Positions 61,094-64,000 of a stretch of DNA of 64,000 nt are shown piece after piece. Origin of the DNA: Firmicutes bacterium UBA2116. GTDB taxonomy: Bacteria; Bacillota; Clostridia; Tissierellales; Sedimentibacteraceae. Made by a program: the position numbers and the translations under genes. Within the stretch, counting starts at the first letter, position 1. The number at the start of each line of letters is the position of its first letter. Location of the stretch: the NCBI GenBank assembly GCA_002331025.1, contig DCYG01000004.1:18319-82318 (forward strand), given 5' to 3'. The notes under the pieces were generated by a model, which worked only from the letters and a program-made list of their open reading frames with translations, was not told the origin of the DNA and did not search any database.

Positions 61094-61146
61094 TTGACTA
61101 TATTCGTTGTTTTAGTCATTGTAGCACATGATATGCTTTATGTCAA
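61094..61146 (-). promoter_or_regulatory. Promoter and operator of the TetR-ABC operon
   Basis: -35 TTGACA (61141-61146), 17-base spacer, -10 TACAAT (61118-61123) on the minus strand. The inverted repeat TTGACTA (61094-61100) / TAGTCA (61113-61118) reaches into the -10 box and covers the likely start of transcription. Confidence 0.75.
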
Positions 61147-61214
61147 CATACAAGTCTCAACTTGTGTGTTGGTACTATAGGTGTATAAAAGTAAAAAAGG
61201 CATCAACAAGCGGA

Positions 61215-61802
61215 TTATATTTCCGCGTATTGATACCTTGGTATAAGTTCAGACTCACTGCATGCTTTGCCGGACCAGTTTGTATTTTTCAGGTTTCCGC
61301 TGAATACAACTCTTCCCTTTATATTTAGCAGTTCCTGCGGTCTTACAAGATTTCCGGATTTATTAAAATTAGCTATGCTGCTTTTATTTAAAATATAATA
61401 AACAAATTCAGAGCATAAAAATCTGTGATTATTGCATGATTCCCTGTTAAGTAAACAATTAATAAGTCCAATATAGTTATATTTGTATAAATCCTTTTTC
61501 AAAATAAATTCGTTTATTAAATTCTCCGCTTTCCTGTACTGCTCTCGGGTCACTTCAATTTCCATTACTAAACCGTGCAGGTTATCGTGTCTGCCGTATA
61601 CTCCTTCATTCAAATTCTCTTTAACGAACCGCCCTACAAAGGGATTGTAAGTATATTTTCTGCCGAAGCTGTACATCCTGCTCAGATGCCTGTCCAGAGA
61701 AATAGATGCATGTGTATATTCATCATCTTTGATAAAACCAATCATTCTTGATAATATTGTATTTGTTCTTGTGAGAACAATATATATTTTCTTATTTTCC
61801 AT
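61215..61802 (-). CDS. YiiX/LRAT-like permuted papain-fold protein
   Basis: 195 residues. The fold is suggested by a catalytic His in YTHASISLDRHLSRMYSFGR near residue 30, and a catalytic Cys after an Asn/His-rich stretch in NNHRFLCSEFVYYIL near residue 130. This is the His-before-Cys order of the permuted NlpC/P60 (YiiX, YebB, LRAT) proteins that hydrolyse amide or ester bonds in lipids or peptides. No signal peptide. It stands alone between two regulator-controlled units. Substrate unknown. Confidence 0.65.
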   Translation of the reverse strand: MENKKIYIVLTRTNTILSRMIGFIKDDEYTHASISLDRHLSRMYSFGRKYTYNPFVGRFVKENLNEGVYGRHDNLHGLVMEIEVTREQYRKAENLINEFILKKDLYKYNYIGLINCLLNRESCNNHRFLCSEFVYYILNKSSIANFNKSGNLVRPQELLNIKGRVVFSGNLKNTNWSGKACSESELIPRYQYAEI

Positions 61803-61928
61803 AATCTCTCCCTATGTTCCTGTATTAATGTCTTATGCTCTAATTATGGATAAACTTACTTAAAAGGCAATAAAGGAAATATTAATGAATCATTAGAATT
61901 TGATTTAATAAATTTAATATTGATTGGT

Positions 61929-61968
61929 AAAAAAGCTTGCGACTGTTTAAACAATCGCAAGCTTTTAA
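61929..61968 (-). terminator. Terminator of the MerR gene
   Basis: AAAAGCTTGCGA/TCGCAAGCTTTT stem followed on the minus strand by T residues, 10 bases past the stop codon. Confidence 0.75.
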
Positions 61969-61977
61969 AGTTTTACT

Positions 61978-62742
61978 TTATCTGATTTTTTCGGTATATA
62001 TTTTAACCGCATCTCTTAAAAATTCTGCACATCCTGGCTGTTCCTTATCATAGTGAGCCCTGAATCTTTCATCATCCACATACATCTGAGTTAAATTGGC
62101 ATGTGCTTCAGCGTTGTAATTTCCCCAGCAGAATGTAATCCATTTTTTATGAAGCTCTGCTGCCTTTTGACCGAGCTCTCCCGCAGGGTTACCTTCTTTG
62201 TAGGCCTCCTTCAATGTTTCAAGAACCTCATTTCCAAGCTCCTGCAATTCTTTATACTGTTCTTCTGTCATATTCATAAATCTCTCGTTAGATTCTTTTA
62301 CGGTTTCCTCACCGTATTTTTCTCTTATTTCTTTTCCGAATTCTTTTTCATTATCTTCTACAAGCTTTTTCTTAAAGCCTTCAAATTTTTCTTTATCGCT
62401 CATTTTTATCTTCCCTCCTTTATTAAATATTGTCTTTTCTACATTATGGATTAAAGCATCCAATTGCTGTCTTCTTGCAAGGAGTTCATTATAGTGCTGC
62501 TTCAATGCTTTTGTTTCGTCAAAATCCGGAGATGTAATAATTTTCTTTATGCTGTCTAAATTAACACCAAGCTCTTTGTAAAACAAAATTTGCTGCAGTA
62601 TATCAATTTCTTTTCCCCCATAAATTCGATAACCTGATGAATTGATTCTTGCCGGCTTCAGAATTCCTATTTCATCATAGTACCTTAATGTTCTCGTACT
62701 GATTCCTGCCAATGCGCTGAGTTTTTTTATTGTATATTCCAT
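61978..62742 (-). CDS. MerR-family regulator with TipAS drug-binding domain
   Basis: About 254 residues. The MerR HTH, YTIKKLSALAGISTRTLRYY with the following DEIGILKPARI, is at residues 2-30, then a dimer helix to ~105, and a C-terminal TipAS domain (KYGEETVKESNERFMNMTEEQ, GELGQKAAELHKKWITFCWG, TQMYVDDERFRAHYD) that in TipA binds thiopeptide antibiotics covalently. The start is ATG at 62742 after GGAGTGAGG. The longer frame to 62778 would begin inside the promoter. The 19-bp promoter spacer supports activation by DNA untwisting. Confidence 0.9.
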   Translation of the reverse strand: MEYTIKKLSALAGISTRTLRYYDEIGILKPARINSSGYRIYGGKEIDILQQILFYKELGVNLDSIKKIITSPDFDETKALKQHYNELLARRQQLDALIHNVEKTIFNKGGKIKMSDKEKFEGFKKKLVEDNEKEFGKEIREKYGEETVKESNERFMNMTEEQYKELQELGNEVLETLKEAYKEGNPAGELGQKAAELHKKWITFCWGNYNAEAHANLTQMYVDDERFRAHYDKEQPGCAEFLRDAVKIYTEKIR

Positions 62743-62763
62743 TTCCTCACTCCTTACATTAAC

Positions 62764-62794
62764 AGTGTACACATTCACGCTACGTTAATGTCAA
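62764..62794 (-). promoter_or_regulatory. MerR-type promoter with 19-bp spacer
   Basis: -35 TTGACA (62789-62794), 19-base spacer, -10 TACACT (62764-62769) on the minus strand. The spacer holds a dyad-like ACGTAGCGTGAATGTGTAC. The outer repeat CATTAAC/GTTAATG brackets it. The long spacer is the hallmark of promoters activated by MerR proteins. Confidence 0.8.
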
Positions 62795-62838
62795 TAGTTT
62801 TTTTATAAATATTTCATAGATTGTTGAAAAGGTTCGTC

Positions 62839-64000
62839 CTATTCTAATATTTCCACGTATCCTTCAGTACCGTTCAACCGTATTTTCTGTCCGTCTTTTA
62901 TTATTTTTGTGGCATTTTCAATTCCAACAACTCCGGGAAGACCGTATTCCCTCGTTATAACCGCTCCATGCGTTGTAAAGCCTCCTACTTCGGTTATTAA
63001 ACCTCTTATAGTAACAAATAGCGGAGTCCAGCTTGGGTCAGTAAATTGTGTCACTAAAATATCACCGTCTTCTACCTTAGCATCATTCATTGACAAAATC
63101 ACTCTTGCTCTTCCTTCCACAATGCCTGATGAAACCGGAATTCCGGATAATGATCCTTCCGGGATATTTGCAGAAGACATTTTCATGGATGGTACGTATC
63201 CGTCTGAAGTGATTATTCTTGGAGGTGTCAATTTTTTAAAATGCGTGTATTCATTTTTTCTTTTCTCAATAACATTATAATCAAATTTATTTGCCGCTAC
63301 AGCTTCTTTGAGTTCGTCAAAATACATATAATATATATCCTCTGCCTCTTTGATTATACCCTTTGCAGCAAGCGTATCAGCTATATTTTTTAATGCTCTT
63401 TTGTAAATTTTATATCTTCTCACAATATAGTATTTTGGATATTCTCTGCATCCAATAAAATTTCTTAAGATACTGATATTTTTTTTCAGTTTTTTAGCTT
63501 TTTTATTACCGCCCGGCATACTCTCCAAATGCCTTATTATTTCATTTTCTTTTGCTTTTGCCGTTAATTTTCCTGCTTCAAATTTCTCCTGCTGCTCCCT
63601 GCTTTTTAGAACATTGATATTGTTTAATATTAACGGTACGAGCTGAGCAGGTTTCTCTTCCCAGCGATCCTTTGTTATATCTATCTCACCGGGACATCTC
63701 ATGCCATATTTATCAAGAAATAACATGAATGCTTCAACAACCTCATCACCACCGTGCAATCCCTTTATATCTTCCAGAAGTGTATCGCCGCCTGGACTAT
63801 CTGATATATAATTTATTATATCGGGATACTTTCGCGCAACATCTGATAAATCGCACAACGCAAGCCCCATTTCTGTTGTAACGTTACGCTCAGCCGATTT
63901 AGACAGAATATCCACAACGTTTTTTTCACCGGTCCACTTTTCTACACTTTTATTTATGGTATCACTTACCAATATTCCTGATATGATTGCTCCAAGCATT
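62839..64000 (-). CDS. Second Rph-like phosphotransferase, 3' part only
   Basis: The gene runs off the window end; the last 386 residues are seen. They align with the C-terminal half of the protein at 54754-57375 along their full length: TTEMGLALCDLSDVARKYPD, KYGMRCPGEIDITKDRWEEKP, FIGCREYPKYYIVRRYKIYK, KLTPPRIITSDG, and the phosphohistidine motif GGFTTHGAVITREYGLPGVVG with the active His. It ends IRLNGTEGYVEILE. The pair is paralogous, about 6 kb apart. N-terminal ATP-grasp domain not visible. No terminator is evident. Confidence 0.8.
   Translation of the reverse strand, partial: MLGAIISGILVSDTINKSVEKWTGEKNVVDILSKSAERNVTTEMGLALCDLSDVARKYPDIINYISDSPGGDTLLEDIKGLHGGDEVVEAFMLFLDKYGMRCPGEIDITKDRWEEKPAQLVPLILNNINVLKSREQQEKFEAGKLTAKAKENEIIRHLESMPGGNKKAKKLKKNISILRNFIGCREYPKYYIVRRYKIYKRALKNIADTLAAKGIIKEAEDIYYMYFDELKEAVAANKFDYNVIEKRKNEYTHFKKLTPPRIITSDGYVPSMKMSSANIPEGSLSGIPVSSGIVEGRARVILSMNDAKVEDGDILVTQFTDPSWTPLFVTIRGLITEVGGFTTHGAVITREYGLPGVVGIENATKIIKDGQKIRLNGTEGYVEILE

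Overview
This is a low-GC, AT-rich chromosome segment from an anaerobic Firmicute of the Clostridia/Tissierellia type (Sedimentibacter-like is my best guess, from gene content rather than any rRNA marker). The signs are strong GGAGG ribosome sites with some TTG and GTG starts, RNase M5 beside rsmA, DNA polymerase I with a decayed proofreading site, CarD, YacL, CsaB/TagA cell-wall genes, a HutP-type histidine-utilisation cluster and a tRNA without encoded CCA.

Layout. 0-5.9 kb: LCP cell-wall ligase, PduO-type cobalamin adenosyltransferase, rsmA, rnmV, udk, a 3D/G5-type wall protein (the yabE-rnmV-rsmA order known from Bacillus) and a pyridoxal kinase. 6.3-9.4 kb: glycosyltransferase, MarR regulator and FtsH. 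9.5-10.8 kb: a complete ISAs1-family insertion sequence with a 10-bp target duplication. 10.8-15.3 kb: IMP dehydrogenase, a RelE/AbrB toxin-antitoxin pair, a frameshifted capA, tRNA-Pro(GGG) and a Cys/His-rich DUF1292 protein. 15.3-22.5 kb: a three-gene operon led by an unusual protein of about 1616 residues (HD hydrolase, helical repeats, NadD-like nucleotidyltransferase, GNAT-like segment, phosphoribosyltransferase), followed by a lactate/malate-dehydrogenase-like protein and a flavodoxin-like protein. This is the best candidate for an undescribed system. 22.7-26.7 kb: FAH-family hydrolase, DUF4363, DUF421, YacL and CarD. 26.8-34.2 kb: split transketolase, TalC-like aldolase, and TagA, CsaB, DUF5693 and a methyltransferase for secondary cell-wall polymers. 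34.3-40.3 kb: small secreted, peptidase and membrane proteins, coaE, polA and a 35-residue membrane peptide. 40.3-45.7 kb: histidine degradation (hutU, glutamate formimidoyltransferase, hutI, cyclodeaminase, hutP) without hutH, divergent from a BTAD/TPR regulator.

47.7-64 kb is an accessory region for drug or toxin response: a BadF-type sugar kinase, a more GC-rich TetR-ABC exporter, a second TetR with a membrane protein, an Rph-like PEP-utilising phosphotransferase with an MFS pump facing its own TetR, a TetR-ABC operon with two permeases, a papain-like hydrolase, a TipAS-type MerR regulator and the 3' part of a second Rph-like gene cut by the window end. Several regulator promoters can be read directly, each with an inverted repeat over the -35/-10 region and, for MerR, a 19-bp spacer.

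The intergenic DNA carries several small palindromic repeat families with paired substitutions between copies: a ~104-bp two-hairpin element (22.5 and 34.9 kb), a GGGACATTCCT...GTGTCCC element (24.75, 24.82 and 42.68 kb), a TCGCTTATA element (6.06 and 53.35 kb), a 32-bp-stem palindrome (26.75 kb) and a run of six hairpins (3.7-3.9 kb).
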